Positions 6,675 to 13,882 of a stretch of 13,882 nt of DNA are shown piece after piece. The DNA is taken from the NCBI GenBank assembly GCA_018819165.1, contig JAHJQP010000243.1:1-13882 (forward strand), read 5' to 3'. The notes under the pieces were generated by a model. It saw only the letters and a program-made list of their open reading frames with translations, was not told where the DNA came from and made no database searches. This DNA is from Pseudomonadota bacterium (lineage in GTDB: Bacteria > Desulfobacterota > Syntrophia > Syntrophales > UBA5619). The stretch's first letter is position 1. The number at the start of each line of letters is the position of its first letter. Made by a program: the position numbers and the translations under genes.

Positions 6675-8765
6675 ATGCATGCAAAGATCAAAAAGAGGGA
6701 CGGCCGTCTGGTCAAGTTCAAGGCGGAGAAGATCACCAATGCCCTCGCCAAGGCAGGGGCGGCAACTGTCGAGTTCGATGTCGCAGCAGCGAAAATGCTT
6801 ACCATCCGGGTGCTGAATCTTGCGGAAAAGCTCTTCGACAACAGGATCATGACGGTCGAAGAGATCCAGGATATCGTGGAGGAGGTGCTCCTCGCTTCCC
6901 CCTACCGGAAGACCGCAAAGGCCTATATCATCTATCGCGATCAGCATGCCCGTCTGCGGGAAATTACCAACCGGATGGAGGTGGATCTGGTCGATCAGTA
7001 CCTGAAAAAGAGGGATTGGAAAATTCATGAAAACAGCAATATGGATTACTCCCTGCAGGGTTTGAACAATTATATCTCTTCCGAGGTCAGCAAGGTCTAC
7101 TGGCTCAACGAGATCTATTCTCCGGAGATCCGCAAGGCCCATGGGGAAGGAGATTTCCATATCCACGATCTCAGCCTCCTGTCGGTATACTGCGTAGGAT
7201 GGGACCTCTGTGATCTCCTGATGGAGGGCTTCCGAGGGGTTTCGGGTAAGGTGGAAAGCAAGCCGGCAAAGCACCTCCGCAGCGCCCTTGGCCAAGTGGT
7301 CAATTTCTTCTACACCCTCCAGGGAGAAGCTGCCGGCGCCCAGGCCTTTTCCAACTTCGACACCCTGCTTGCTCCTTTCATCCGCTACGACAAACTGAGC
7401 TACCAGGATATCCGGCAGGCTTTGCAGGAGTTCATCTTCAATATCAATGTCCCCACGAGGGTCGGATTCCAGACCCCCTTCACCAATGTGACGCTCGACA
7501 TTACGGTGCCCCGCTACTATGCCGACCGGAATGTCATCATCGGCGGCGAACCGCAAAAGGAGACCTATCAGGATGTTCAGGAGGAGATGAACCTCTTCAA
7601 CCGGGCATTCCTCGAGGTGATGGCCGATGGCGATGCAAAGGGGCGCGTTTTCACCTTTCCGATCCCCACCTATAGCATCACCAAGGACTTCTGCTGGGAT
7701 GACCCGAATCTCGAGGGGCTCTGGGAAATGACTGCAAAATACGGGGTTCCCTATTTTTCCAATTTCATCAATTCCGACATGAGCCCCGAAGATGCCAGAA
7801 GCATGTGCTGTCGTCTGCGGATCGACAACCGCGAGTTGCAGAAGCGGGGAGGGGGGTTGTTTGGTTCCAATCCCCTGACCGGATCCATCGGAGTCATCAC
7901 CATCAATATGCCGAGAATCGGTTATCTGGCCAATACCAAGGAGGAATTTCTGGAACGCCTGGAGAGGCTGATGGTCACCGCCAAGGAGAGTCTCGAGATC
8001 AAGAGAAAGGTCTTAGAAAAATTTACGGAGGGGAATCTCTATCCCTATACGCGGCACTATCTCCGCAGCGTCAAGGAGCGGTTCAGCGAATACTGGAAGA
8101 ATCACTTTTCCACCATCGGCCTGGTGGGGATGAACGAGGCATGTCTCAATCTGCTTGGCCAAAATATCGCTACCCCTGAAGGGCAGAGGTTTGCAAAGAA
8201 GGTCCTGGACTTCATGAGAAACTGCCTGATCCAGTTCCAGAAGGAAACGGGAAACAACTATAATCTGGAATCCACGCCGGCAGAGGGGACATCCTATCGC
8301 CTGGCAAGGATCGACAAGGGGAAATACCCGGACATCATCTGCGCCAACGAGGAGAACTTTCAAAAGCTTAAGGCCGAACCATTCTATACAAACTCCACGC
8401 ATCTGCCTGTCAATTTGACGGATGATGTCTTCGAAGCCCTCGATCTGCAGGATGACATCCAGTCCAAGTATACCGGGGGAACGGTTTTCCACACCTATGC
8501 GGGGGAACGGATTTCTGATCCGCGGGCGGTCAAGACCTTAGTCAGGAAGATCTGCGAAAATTATCATCTCCCCTATCTGACCTTTACGCCCACATTCAGC
8601 GTCTGCCCCTCGCACGGTTATCTGAAAGGGAAGAAGGAGACCTGCCCCGCATGCAACGAGCCCTGCGAAGTCTACTCACGCGTGGTCGGTTACCTGCGTC
8701 CGGTGAAACAGTGGAACAAGGGAAAGCAGGCGGAGTTCAGCATGAGGAAAGTGTACGGTTTCTGA
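6675..8765 (+). CDS. nrdD: Anaerobic (class III) ribonucleoside-triphosphate reductase
   Basis: NrdD reduces ribonucleoside triphosphates to dNTPs with a glycyl radical. The protein is 696 residues. An N-terminal ATP-cone (residues ~3-95, starting KIKKRDGRLVKFKAEKI) provides allosteric control. The catalytic barrel includes SMCCRLRIDNREL (Cys378/Cys379) and RGGGLFGSNPLTGSIGV. The C-terminal zinc site is Cys644, 657, 660 and 664 (CPSHGYLKG..., CPACNEPC). The radical-bearing residue is Gly672 in YSRVVGYLRP. All key residues are present. ATG 6675 is chosen because AAGAGGAG lies 6 bases upstream and the ATP-cone begins there; a longer in-frame start at 6585 falls inside the promoter. nrdG follows after 2 bases. 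Transcription probably starts at the 6569-6597 promoter. The sequence suits a strict or facultative anaerobe. Confidence 0.97.
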   Translation: MHAKIKKRDGRLVKFKAEKITNALAKAGAATVEFDVAAAKMLTIRVLNLAEKLFDNRIMTVEEIQDIVEEVLLASPYRKTAKAYIIYRDQHARLREITNRMEVDLVDQYLKKRDWKIHENSNMDYSLQGLNNYISSEVSKVYWLNEIYSPEIRKAHGEGDFHIHDLSLLSVYCVGWDLCDLLMEGFRGVSGKVESKPAKHLRSALGQVVNFFYTLQGEAAGAQAFSNFDTLLAPFIRYDKLSYQDIRQALQEFIFNINVPTRVGFQTPFTNVTLDITVPRYYADRNVIIGGEPQKETYQDVQEEMNLFNRAFLEVMADGDAKGRVFTFPIPTYSITKDFCWDDPNLEGLWEMTAKYGVPYFSNFINSDMSPEDARSMCCRLRIDNRELQKRGGGLFGSNPLTGSIGVITINMPRIGYLANTKEEFLERLERLMVTAKESLEIKRKVLEKFTEGNLYPYTRHYLRSVKERFSEYWKNHFSTIGLVGMNEACLNLLGQNIATPEGQRFAKKVLDFMRNCLIQFQKETGNNYNLESTPAEGTSYRLARIDKGKYPDIICANEENFQKLKAEPFYTNSTHLPVNLTDDVFEALDLQDDIQSKYTGGTVFHTYAGERISDPRAVKTLVRKICENYHLPYLTFTPTFSVCPSHGYLKGKKETCPACNEPCEVYSRVVGYLRPVKQWNKGKQAEFSMRKVYGF

Positions 8766-8767
8766 AG

Positions 8768-9457
8768 ATGAAAATCGGGGGTTTGCAGAGGATCTCTCTG
8801 ATCGATTATCCCGGAAAGATCAGCGCCATTGTCTTTACGCAGGGGTGCAACTTCCGCTGCCCCTACTGCCATAATCCGGAACTGGTCGATCCCGCCAGAT
8901 ACGAAACTACCCTGGATGAAGGAGAGGTGCTCTCTTTCCTTAAGCGGAGAAGGGGGAAGCTCGATGCGGTCACCGTGACAGGAGGAGAACCGACCGTCCA
9001 GCCCGATTTGGAACTTTTTCTGGAAAAGATCAGGAAGATGGGATATTTAATCAAGGTGGACACCAACGGGTCGAACCCCGGGGTTCTCGAGGCGCTTATC
9101 CGACGGAACCTGGTTGACTATCTGGCCATGGATATCAAGGGTCCTCTGAAAAAATACGGCCAGATTGCTTCCGTCAAGGTGGATGCGTCCGTGATCAGGA
9201 GGAGCATCGAAATCATCACGGCATCAGGGATAGAACATGAGTTCCGGACCACGGTGGTCCGCTCGCAGCTCGCAATGGACGACCTGATCTCCATCTCGAA
9301 ATTGCTTAAAAAAGCCGGTCTGTATGTGTTGCAGTCCTTTGTGCCCGCAAAGACTATCGACAACTCATTTCTTTCAGAAACATCCTACTCTCAGGAAGAA
9401 TTTGGGGCCATCCGCAAGAAACTGGAACGGGGAAGCCTCCGTCTCCTTGTCCGTTGA
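8768..9457 (+). CDS. nrdG: Anaerobic ribonucleoside-triphosphate reductase activating protein (radical SAM)
   Basis: A 229-residue radical SAM activase that uses SAM and a reduced [4Fe-4S] cluster to make the glycyl radical on NrdD. The cluster motif is Cys27-x3-Cys31-x2-Cys34 in GCNFRCPYCHNPEL, followed by VTVTGGEPTVQPDL (~75-88), KVDTNGSNP and LAMDIKGPLKKY. It opens with MKIGGLQRISLIDYPGK, typical of the longer NrdG form common in Deltaproteobacteria, archaea and Thermotoga, unlike the ~155-residue E. coli NrdG. Its ATG lies 2 bases after the nrdD stop, so translation is coupled; GAAG just before the start is only a weak ribosome binding site. A start at 8651 would add 39 residues inside nrdD and is not supported. 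The electron donor is not encoded nearby unless the upstream polyferredoxin serves. Confidence 0.95.
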   Translation: MKIGGLQRISLIDYPGKISAIVFTQGCNFRCPYCHNPELVDPARYETTLDEGEVLSFLKRRRGKLDAVTVTGGEPTVQPDLELFLEKIRKMGYLIKVDTNGSNPGVLEALIRRNLVDYLAMDIKGPLKKYGQIASVKVDASVIRRSIEIITASGIEHEFRTTVVRSQLAMDDLISISKLLKKAGLYVLQSFVPAKTIDNSFLSETSYSQEEFGAIRKKLERGSLRLLVR

Positions 9458-9640
9458 CGGGAAGAATCATTTGCTTTATCCCTAAAAGTGGCGAGTAAAG
9501 CTCAATACCTTTTTAATATTCATATGTTACCAAATTTTCCATTCACCCATTCGAAATAGTATATCTAATGTTATCAATTAGTTATGGATGCAATGGCCAG
9601 TTTTAGGTTATCATCTGTTGTCAGAGAGAGATTCGGAGAG

Positions 9641-9660
9641 TTGCCCTGGTGAACGGGCAA
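9641..9660 (+). promoter_or_regulatory. Small hairpin just before the ribosome binding site of the GAF/HD-GYP gene
   Basis: TTGCCC (9641-9646) and GGGCAA (9655-9660) form a perfect 6-base-pair stem with an 8-base loop, ending about 10 bases before the AGGTG ribosome binding site. The rest of the 221-base gap after nrdG (9458-9678) is AT-rich with several -10-like TATA words but no -35/-10 pair I would commit to, and no c-di-GMP (GEMM) riboswitch is visible. It may tune translation or be chance. Confidence 0.3.
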
Positions 9661-9678
9661 AAGAAAGGCAGGTGAAAC

Positions 9679-11328
9679 ATGGACGATAAGGACACCGGCT
9701 TTCCCTGTGTGATCAACAGCAGTCAGATAAATCGCCTGTTCAATCGGGTAGTCGCGGAGATTCAGCAATTCACTGAGAATCAGATGAAACAGATCAAGAG
9801 ATTGACCCGGATCGGGACAGCCCTCTCGGCGGAGCGGAATCTCGAGCGTCTCTTGGAATTGATCGTCGAAGAGGCGCGCAAATTTACCGGCGCTGACGGA
9901 GGGACCCTGTACATCATGTCCGATGATGAAAAGGAACTCCACTTTGCCATTGTCCAGACGGAAACTCTCCATATCAGCATGGGAGGGACGGGCGGGAAAA
10001 TCACCTGGAAACCGGTCAGTCTGCAAAATCCGGACGGCACGCCCAATAACGGGAATGTTTCCGCCTATGTCGCGCTGACCGGTAAAACAGTGAACATCCC
10101 CGATGTTTATCATGCAGAGGGTTTTGACTTCAAGGGGACGCGAACATTTGATGGTCAGACCGGATATCGATCGAAGTCGATGCTCGTGGTTCCCATGAAA
10201 AACCACGAAAATGACATTATCGGAGTTCTGCAGCTTCTCAATGCCCGGGATGAAGAAAGCGGGGAGGTTATCTCCTTCTCCTATGAATGCCAGGAAATGA
10301 CTGAATCCCTCGCTTCCCAGGCGGCCGTGGCCCTTTCCAACAACCGTCTGATTCACGACCTCGAAAACCTGATGGAGTCCTTCATCCGCTCGATTGCCAC
10401 CGCCATCGACGAAAAGTCTCCCTATACGGGCGGTCATGTCCGGCGCGTGGCGGAGCTGACAGCAGACATCGCCAGAAAAATCAACGACGTGACCGATGGT
10501 CCCTATGCGACGGTCCGGTTCTCGGAAGACGAGTTGAAGGAACTGCATATTGCGGCCTGGCTTCACGATGTGGGAAAGATCACTACACCGGAATATGTGG
10601 TCGATAAGGCCACCAAACTGGAAACCATTTTCGACCGGATTGAACTCCTCAGGCTCCGCTTTGAATTGTGCGCCTTGCAGGCCGGGATCCAGGGAGAGAA
10701 ATCGCTCCCGGAACCCTCATCCGGTCAGCAGGACGATCCGAGAAAGACCCTTGCGGAGGAATTTCTGTTTTTGACCGAAGCCAACCGGGGAGATGAACGG
10801 ATGTCGGACGACAAGGTCAACCGGGTCAGCGCCATTGCCGCCAGGACATGGGAACTGGACGGCAAACCGGAGGCCCTCCTTTCCCGCGAAGAGATCGATA
10901 ACCTGAACATCCGCCAGGGAACCCTGACGGCCGCAGAGAGGGAGATCATTCAGAATCACGCCACGGTGACCTACAAGATGCTTTCTCAATTGCCGTTTCC
11001 CAAAAAGCTGCGGCATGTCCCCGAATATGCGGCCGCCCATCACGAAACGCTCAATGGCAAAGGTTATCCGAGAGGTCTCGACGAACTCCAGCTCTCCCTC
11101 CAGTCCCGCATCCTGGCGCTGGCCGACATCTTTGAGGCGCTGACGGCCAAGGACAGACCGTACAAGAAGGGGAAGACCCTCTCTGAGGCCATGCACATCC
11201 TCTCCCTGATGGCGAAAGACCGTCACATCGACCCCGATCTTTTCGACCTTTTCAAACGGGAGGGGATCTATCTCGACTATGCCCGCCGTGAGCTCAACCC
11301 CCAGCAGATCGACTCTCCCGGCGTATAG
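9679..11328 (+). CDS. GAF domain and HD-GYP domain protein (probable cyclic-dinucleotide phosphodiesterase)
   Basis: A 549-residue cytoplasmic protein with no membrane segment. Residues ~50-220 form a GAF sensor domain (NLERLLELIVEEARKFTGADG, MLVVPMKN, IIGVLQLLNA). From ~235 comes an HD-GYP domain: SPYTGGHVRRV, the HD dyad His296-Asp297 in WLHDVGKI, His427 in NHATVTYKM, HHETLNGKGYPRGL (454-467, GYP at 462-464) and ADIFEALTAKDRPY. The usual Asp of HHExxDGxGYP is Asn459. Between HDxGK and His427 lie ~127 residues instead of the ~25-30 of compact HD-GYPs; the insert begins TTPEYVVDKATKLETIFDRI, which I recall from a recurrent subfamily. HD-GYP proteins hydrolyse c-di-GMP (some cGAMP). The ligand of the GAF domain is unknown. 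ATG 9679 has AGGTG 5 bases upstream. It is monocistronic by context and convergent with the M48 peptidase gene. Confidence 0.92.
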   Translation: MDDKDTGFPCVINSSQINRLFNRVVAEIQQFTENQMKQIKRLTRIGTALSAERNLERLLELIVEEARKFTGADGGTLYIMSDDEKELHFAIVQTETLHISMGGTGGKITWKPVSLQNPDGTPNNGNVSAYVALTGKTVNIPDVYHAEGFDFKGTRTFDGQTGYRSKSMLVVPMKNHENDIIGVLQLLNARDEESGEVISFSYECQEMTESLASQAAVALSNNRLIHDLENLMESFIRSIATAIDEKSPYTGGHVRRVAELTADIARKINDVTDGPYATVRFSEDELKELHIAAWLHDVGKITTPEYVVDKATKLETIFDRIELLRLRFELCALQAGIQGEKSLPEPSSGQQDDPRKTLAEEFLFLTEANRGDERMSDDKVNRVSAIAARTWELDGKPEALLSREEIDNLNIRQGTLTAAEREIIQNHATVTYKMLSQLPFPKKLRHVPEYAAAHHETLNGKGYPRGLDELQLSLQSRILALADIFEALTAKDRPYKKGKTLSEAMHILSLMAKDRHIDPDLFDLFKREGIYLDYARRELNPQQIDSPGV

Positions 11329-11334
11329 TCCGTC

Positions 11335-11388
11335 GAGCTTTGAAAATCAGCTCCCTTCGCGTTTCAAAGCTCTCGATTTATCGAAGGG
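11335..11388. terminator. Two interleaved inverted repeats between convergent genes (bidirectional terminator or pseudoknot)
   Basis: Repeat B has perfect 11-base arms GAGCTTTGAAA (11335-11345) and TTTCAAAGCTC (11362-11372). Repeat A has perfect 7-base arms CCCTTCG (11353-11359) and CGAAGGG (11382-11388). Their order B-A-B'-A' is that of an H-type pseudoknot with linkers of 7, 2 and 9 bases. There is no T run after either stem, so a standard intrinsic terminator is not clear. It begins 7 bases after the HD-GYP stop and ends directly next to the M48 stop codon, so it lies at the 3' end of both transcripts. Confidence 0.5.
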
Positions 11389-12801
11389 TCAACGCTTCAG
11401 GGATTTGATCTCTTTGGCGATTTCGCGTGACCGCGCCGTATCTGCCGGAAAGAGCTTCATGGCCGCCCGGAAATGAAAAAGGGCGCTGTCCAGCTTCCCT
11501 TTCTTCTTGAAAAAGAGGCCGAAGTAGTAGTGAGAATCCCCCTGCTCATTCGCCTTGCCGTAAGTCATGGCGAGATTGTAGTAGATCTCGGGATCATCCA
11601 GACGCCTTTTCTCGAGCTTCCTGTAAACTCCGAGCGCATTCGGTAAATCGCCCATGGCCTCATATGTTCTTCCCAGGTATAGCAGGGTATTCGTATCGTT
11701 TTCTGCAAGTTCCGCTGCCCGGCGCAGAGAGGCGGCGGCATCGTTCAACTGTCCGAGTTTGAAGAAGCTGATCCCCAAATCACGCAGTATGTCCGGATCA
11801 TCCGGGGCGATACGAAGGGCTTTTCGGAAGGTCTCGAGAGATTCTCGAATCATCCCCAGTTTGTCGTAGGTGACGGCCAAGCCGTAGAGGGCATCCACGT
11901 TATCGGGATTGCCTCTCAGGGCCTTCTGAAAATACTGGAGATTGGCATCGGTGTCCTTTCCGTCGAGAAGCAGGATCGTCTGTACCCGTTTCAGATGGCC
12001 GACGATGCCCTTCTTTCCGCCTTGAGTGTAGGTGGTCTGCAGCAGGGCGTCGATATATCTGGTTCTTTCATCTGTTCCGGGATGGGTCAGGAAATAGGAA
12101 GGGGTGGTATTGGAGTAATATTCGTAACGTCTCATTATCTTGAGGAAATCAAGCATAGACTTGCCGTCGTAACCCGCTGAGACCAGGTAGGACATCCCCA
12201 TTCTGTCGGCCGCTTCCTCCTGTTCCCGGCTGTATTTCAGAGAAAATGCCGTGGCGGCCGCCAAGGAAAAGCTCGTCACCGCCGCCGTGACATCACCGCT
12301 GCCGCCGAGAAAGGCGCCCGCCAGGATCGCCGCCAGAGCCGAAATGCTGAGCTTCTTGGATCTATCGATGATCTCGGAGATGTGGTGGCCGTTCACATGG
12401 GCAATTTCATGGGCGATAACCCCCGCGAGTTCGCCTTCGTTCTCGACCAGGTTAATCAGGCCCTGATTCAGGTAGACATACCCTCCGGGCGTGGCGAAGG
12501 CGTTGATCGCGGAACTCCGGATGATGGAAAATTTGAACTCGAAGGGGGCCTTATCGCTGTGGGCAAGGATCCGTTCCCCGACAAGGGTAACAAAGGCGCT
12601 GACCTGTTCATTCTGAAAGAGCGCATTCCCTTTCTCCAGTTTTTCATAGAATTCCCTGCCCAGCTTTTTCTCATCGTCAAGCGAGAATGAAGCCTGCGCC
12701 GTTCCCGTAATAGCAGCCGTCAGCAAGATGAAAAAACAAACAATAAAAATGGCTGCAAATATTCGTTGCTGATGATCTGACCGCACTGTCGACCTCACCA
12801 T
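11389..12801 (-). CDS. Exported M48 zinc metallopeptidase with C-terminal TPR repeats (BepA/YfgC-like)
   Basis: The 470-residue protein has a signal peptide (basic start, hydrophobic ~14-32, probable cleavage after TAQA near 37), so it should act in the periplasm. The M48 catalytic domain follows: INAFATPGGYVYLNQGL (100-116), the zinc motif His131-Glu132-x2-His135 in HEIAHVNGHH, and a third ligand, probably Glu195, in SREQEEAADRMG. HPGTDERTRYI (240-250) is a further family landmark. From ~285 to 450 there are about five TPR-like helical repeats. The layout resembles BepA, which degrades misfolded outer-membrane proteins and aids LptD assembly; I infer a similar envelope quality-control role. 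ATG 12801 is chosen because the signal peptide follows at once and AGGGG lies upstream; a frame start at 12882 would add 27 residues ahead of the signal. A promoter is seen at 12858-12886. Confidence 0.93.
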   Translation of the reverse strand: MVRSTVRSDHQQRIFAAIFIVCFFILLTAAITGTAQASFSLDDEKKLGREFYEKLEKGNALFQNEQVSAFVTLVGERILAHSDKAPFEFKFSIIRSSAINAFATPGGYVYLNQGLINLVENEGELAGVIAHEIAHVNGHHISEIIDRSKKLSISALAAILAGAFLGGSGDVTAAVTSFSLAAATAFSLKYSREQEEAADRMGMSYLVSAGYDGKSMLDFLKIMRRYEYYSNTTPSYFLTHPGTDERTRYIDALLQTTYTQGGKKGIVGHLKRVQTILLLDGKDTDANLQYFQKALRGNPDNVDALYGLAVTYDKLGMIRESLETFRKALRIAPDDPDILRDLGISFFKLGQLNDAAASLRRAAELAENDTNTLLYLGRTYEAMGDLPNALGVYRKLEKRRLDDPEIYYNLAMTYGKANEQGDSHYYFGLFFKKKGKLDSALFHFRAAMKLFPADTARSREIAKEIKSLKR

Positions 12802-12857
12802 GTGTTGAGTGCCCCTGTTCTGCTTAAGAACGCCTTTTCCGGCCGTATTTAACGGAC

Positions 12858-12886
12858 ATCTTATTCCTTTTCCGGAAGGCAATCAA
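12858..12886 (-). promoter_or_regulatory. Promoter of the M48 peptidase gene, flanked by a direct repeat
   Basis: On the minus strand TTGATT (12886-12881) and TAAGAT (12863-12858) are 17 bases apart, each matching consensus at 4 of 6 positions. A start near 12851 gives a ~50-base leader. The 10-mer CCTTTTCCGG occurs on the plus strand at 12833-12842 and 12866-12875, exactly 33 bases apart, so one copy is in the spacer and one is downstream of the start. The second includes the palindrome TTCCGGAA. This could be a regulator site. Confidence 0.4.
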
Positions 12887-12971
12887 GAGGTCATTCGGAA
12901 AAACGTGCGTTTCTATGACCAATACGACAATATAGCAGGGACGGCGCGTGGGCGTTTCATGAAGTCTCGTA

Positions 12972-13000
12972 TTGTACGGAGCAGAGCCATATGGTATAAA
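12972..13000 (+). promoter_or_regulatory. Possible plus-strand promoter upstream of cmk
   Basis: TTGTAC (12972-12977) and TATAAA (12995-13000) are separated by 17 bases; the -10 matches 5 of 6 positions, the -35 only 3. The palindrome CCATATGG (12987-12994) abuts the -10. Transcription would start near 13007, only about 10 bases ahead of the terminator-like hairpin, so this may drive cmk, a very short RNA, or nothing. Confidence 0.35.
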
Positions 13001-13013
13001 ACCGCGAAAAAAA

Positions 13014-13065
13014 GGGGGGGCGTGAAGCGTCTCTCTGGGACGCCCTTTTTGATAGCCTGGGCGTC
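13014..13065. terminator. Terminator-like hairpin with a competing third segment, in a divergent intergenic region
   Basis: GGGCGT (13018-13023) pairs with ACGCCC (13040-13045), followed on the plus strand by T5 (13046-13050). The same stem is flanked by A7 (13007-13013), so on the minus strand a T7 run follows after four C. GACGCCC (13039-13045) can instead pair with GGGCGTC (13059-13065). In minus-strand order the segments are antiterminator, shared arm, terminator arm, T run. The remainder of the 352-base region 12802-13153 holds the promoters listed here and an 86-codon open frame (12809-13069) that I do not consider a gene. Confidence 0.5.
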
Positions 13066-13153
13066 CTGACGGCCGCCGGCACTTACCGCATGCTTACGGA
13101 GAGAATCCGTTCGCTTAATCAATCATTAAATGCTCCGGAAAGGGAGGTTATCC

Positions 13154-13840
13154 ATGAAGAAAAGACCGGTAATCACCATTGACGGTCCGGCCAGCGCGGG
13201 CAAGAGTACGATCAGCAGAATCCTGGCGGAACGGCTTTCCTTCATCTATCTGGATACCGGCGCACTGTACCGGGCCATGGCCTACCGCCTCAACAGCGAA
13301 GGATGGGACGGCGCGGAAGAATCGCTGATTAAACTGTGCCGGCGTATCAAAGTGGAAATGCGGAAGGTGACGGATCAGCTCCGTGTTTTTGCCGATGGTG
13401 AGGATGTCACCCAGAGGATCAGAACCGAGGAGATCGGCCTTCTGGCCTCCAGAGTTTCAGCGGCGCCGGCGGTTCGGGAAGTTCTGCTTTCCGTACAGAG
13501 AGCTTTAACTGTCGAAGGCGGGTTGGTGGCCGAAGGCCGGGATATGGGGTCCGTCGTCTTTCCTGATGCCGAGGTGAAGTTTTTTCTCGACGCCTCGGCA
13601 AGGGAAAGAGCAAGCAGAAGATATCTCGAACTGACCGAAAGAGGCGCCGTTTGTTTGCAGGAGATTGAAGACGATCTTCTCCGTAGGGACAGTCAGGATC
13701 GCAACCGTCCCATCGCCCCCCTCATCATTCCACCCGATGCCGTCATCATCGATTCCACCGACAAAACCATTTCTCAAGTGGTCGATATCATGCTGTGTGC
13801 GATTGAAAATTCAGGACATCTCCCGGCGTGCAAGAAATGA
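13154..13840 (+). CDS. cmk: Cytidylate (CMP/dCMP) kinase
   Basis: CMP kinase phosphorylates CMP and dCMP with ATP in the cytoplasm, feeding pyrimidine nucleotide and dCTP pools. The 228-residue protein has the usual length. It carries the P-loop GPASAGKST (residues 11-19), LDTGALYRA (33-41), the CMP-binding motif EGRDMGSVVFPDAE (127-140) and the lid segment RRDSQDRNRPIAPL (177-190). ATG 13154 is selected because GGGAGG lies 7 bases upstream and the protein starts with the P-loop strand; a frame start at 13130 would add 8 residues without a ribosome binding site. It is the first gene of a plus-strand unit. In relatives cmk is often followed by ispH and/or rpsA, but the 42 bases left in the window are too few to identify the next gene. 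The product supports the same dNTP supply as nrdDG, though the two are not adjacent. Confidence 0.96.
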   Translation: MKKRPVITIDGPASAGKSTISRILAERLSFIYLDTGALYRAMAYRLNSEGWDGAEESLIKLCRRIKVEMRKVTDQLRVFADGEDVTQRIRTEEIGLLASRVSAAPAVREVLLSVQRALTVEGGLVAEGRDMGSVVFPDAEVKFFLDASARERASRRYLELTERGAVCLQEIEDDLLRRDSQDRNRPIAPLIIPPDAVIIDSTDKTISQVVDIMLCAIENSGHLPACKK

Positions 13841-13882
13841 CCATGAATTCAATGTATTTTTTGCCTGGGGTCTGCGACAAAA

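Noticed and set aside
9458..9678. c-di-GMP or other known riboswitch upstream of the GAF/HD-GYP gene
   Set aside because: Only a simple 6-bp hairpin near the ribosome binding site is seen; none of the conserved GEMM sequence elements are present.
12809..13069. 86-codon open frame on the plus strand upstream of cmk
   Set aside because: No ribosome binding site, no recognisable motif, and it runs through a promoter-like sequence and a terminator-like hairpin; composition looks non-coding.
13843..13882. Open frame from ATG 13843 to the window end, directly after cmk
   Set aside because: Only 13 codons are visible, with no clear ribosome binding site and no match to the expected ispH or rpsA start; cannot be supported.

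Overview
The window looks like chromosomal DNA of a strict anaerobe, probably a Desulfobacterota (deltaproteobacterial, perhaps syntrophic) species. This is inferred from gene content: an aldehyde ferredoxin oxidoreductase family enzyme with its own polyferredoxin, an oxygen-sensitive class III ribonucleotide reductase with its activase, a B12-type radical SAM enzyme, a GAF/HD-GYP protein and a Deltaproteobacteria-style M48 peptidase with TPRs. The DNA is GC-rich (roughly 55-60% by eye) except for the first ~140 bases, which are AT-rich. There are no tRNA or rRNA genes, CRISPR arrays or insertion sequences that I can recognise.

Region 1 (1-4110) holds four enzymes of an apparently uncharacterised biosynthetic set: a 5'-truncated alpha/alpha-toroid protein usually labelled 'prenyltransferase', a left-handed beta-helix acyltransferase starting directly after it, a B12-binding-domain radical SAM protein, and a class I SAM methyltransferase on the opposite strand whose 3' end overlaps the radical SAM gene by 24 bases. 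The product cannot be read from sequence.

Region 2 (4305-6495) is a two-gene operon with overlapping reading frames: a four-cluster ferredoxin-like subunit and an aldehyde ferredoxin oxidoreductase family catalytic subunit. Region 3 (6675-9457) is nrdD-nrdG, 2 bases apart, which makes dNTPs without oxygen. Part of the upstream sequence of regions 2 and 3 matches in the same block order, suggesting shared control. The nrdD copy carries an 18-base dyad between a -35 and a -10 element.

Region 4 (9679-12801) has a GAF/HD-GYP cyclic-dinucleotide phosphodiesterase-like gene convergent with an exported M48 metallopeptidase/TPR gene. Between them lie two interleaved perfect inverted repeats with pseudoknot topology. 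Region 5 (12802-13882) is a 352-base divergent intergenic region with promoters and an unexpected terminator-like, switchable hairpin, followed by cmk (CMP kinase). The last ~40 bases contain no gene I can name.
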